Below are positions 63,948-64,000 of a DNA stretch of 64,000 bases, one piece after another. The DNA lies in the NCBI RefSeq assembly GCF_019904295.1, contig NZ_CP065362.1, forward strand, positions 124,001 through 188,000. The letters are read 5' to 3'. The stretch's first letter is position 1; every line of letters starts with the position of its first letter. A model generated the notes under the pieces. It saw only the letters and a program-made list of their open reading frames with translations, ran no database searches and had not been told where the DNA came from. The position numbers and the translations under genes were made by a program. Source of the stretch: Ruegeria sp. SCSIO 43209. Its GTDB lineage: Bacteria > Pseudomonadota > Alphaproteobacteria > Rhodobacterales > Rhodobacteraceae.

Positions 63948-64000
63948 AACCCGATGCCGAAGCACCGCGACGACGCGCTGAATAGCAAAGCTTTTGAATG

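Overview
The window looks like chromosomal DNA of a marine alphaproteobacterium of the Roseobacter group (Rhodobacterales). The basis is gene content and order: a homoprotocatechuate (hpa) pathway, a full Na+-NQR operon with its maturation genes, a gpmI-envC-like-ctpA cluster, accD-folC, soluble transhydrogenase next to S-formylglutathione hydrolase, and several Rhodobacterales-type conserved hypotheticals. This rests on recognition, not a database search, so genus is not assigned.

Layout. (1) 1-9.7 kb: a TctC-type binding protein (partial) diverges from an IclR regulator and a class III aminotransferase. Then hpaR diverges from an hpa operon (hpaF-hpaE-hpaD-second dioxygenase-hpaG-hpaH-hpaI) that cleaves homoprotocatechuate and takes it to pyruvate or succinate-semialdehyde-level products. 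The operon encodes two unrelated ring-cleavage dioxygenases side by side, and its aldolase carries an extra DUF2218-like domain. (2) 9744-30462: a 20.7-kb integrative element in a tRNA-Pro(CGG) gene, bounded by 57-bp direct repeats, with tandem 11-bp candidate integrase arm sites near both ends. Its left half holds integrase, a small excisionase-like HTH protein, two long phage ejection-protein-like products, a primase-helicase fusion followed by six copies of an 8-bp iteron, an HGGxSTG-type protein and a possible small-terminase-like protein. No portal, capsid, tail or large terminase gene is seen, so it resembles a phage satellite or phage-derived island. Its right half is cargo: a proteasome-beta-like Ntn-hydrolase candidate, a DUF3800 protein with a coupled 51-codon ORF, a serine recombinase, small hypotheticals including a lipoprotein, a Nudix-domain protein and an OLD-family ATPase-TOPRIM nuclease. 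Several look like phage-conflict genes. (3) 30.4-42.7 kb: tRNA-Pro, a THUMP-type RNA methyltransferase, nqrABCDEF, a phosphatase, a CBS protein, apbE, nqrM and a sulfatase-family hydrolase. ApbE attaches FMN to NqrB and NqrC, and NqrM is needed for NQR maturation, so this forms a complete respiratory sodium pump module. (4) 42.7-64 kb: housekeeping genes (gpmI, an M23/EnvC-like factor, ctpA, accD, folC, zapE, sthA, fghA), transporters, an unusual 1031-residue ABC protein whose Walker motifs are lost and which ends in a cyclic-nucleotide-binding-like domain, a TetR regulator and tRNA-Leu(UAG).

The most unusual material is the tRNA-Pro element, the double dioxygenase, the HpaI-DUF2218 fusion and the degenerate ABC protein. 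All functions are inferred from sequence reading; no alignments or searches were run.
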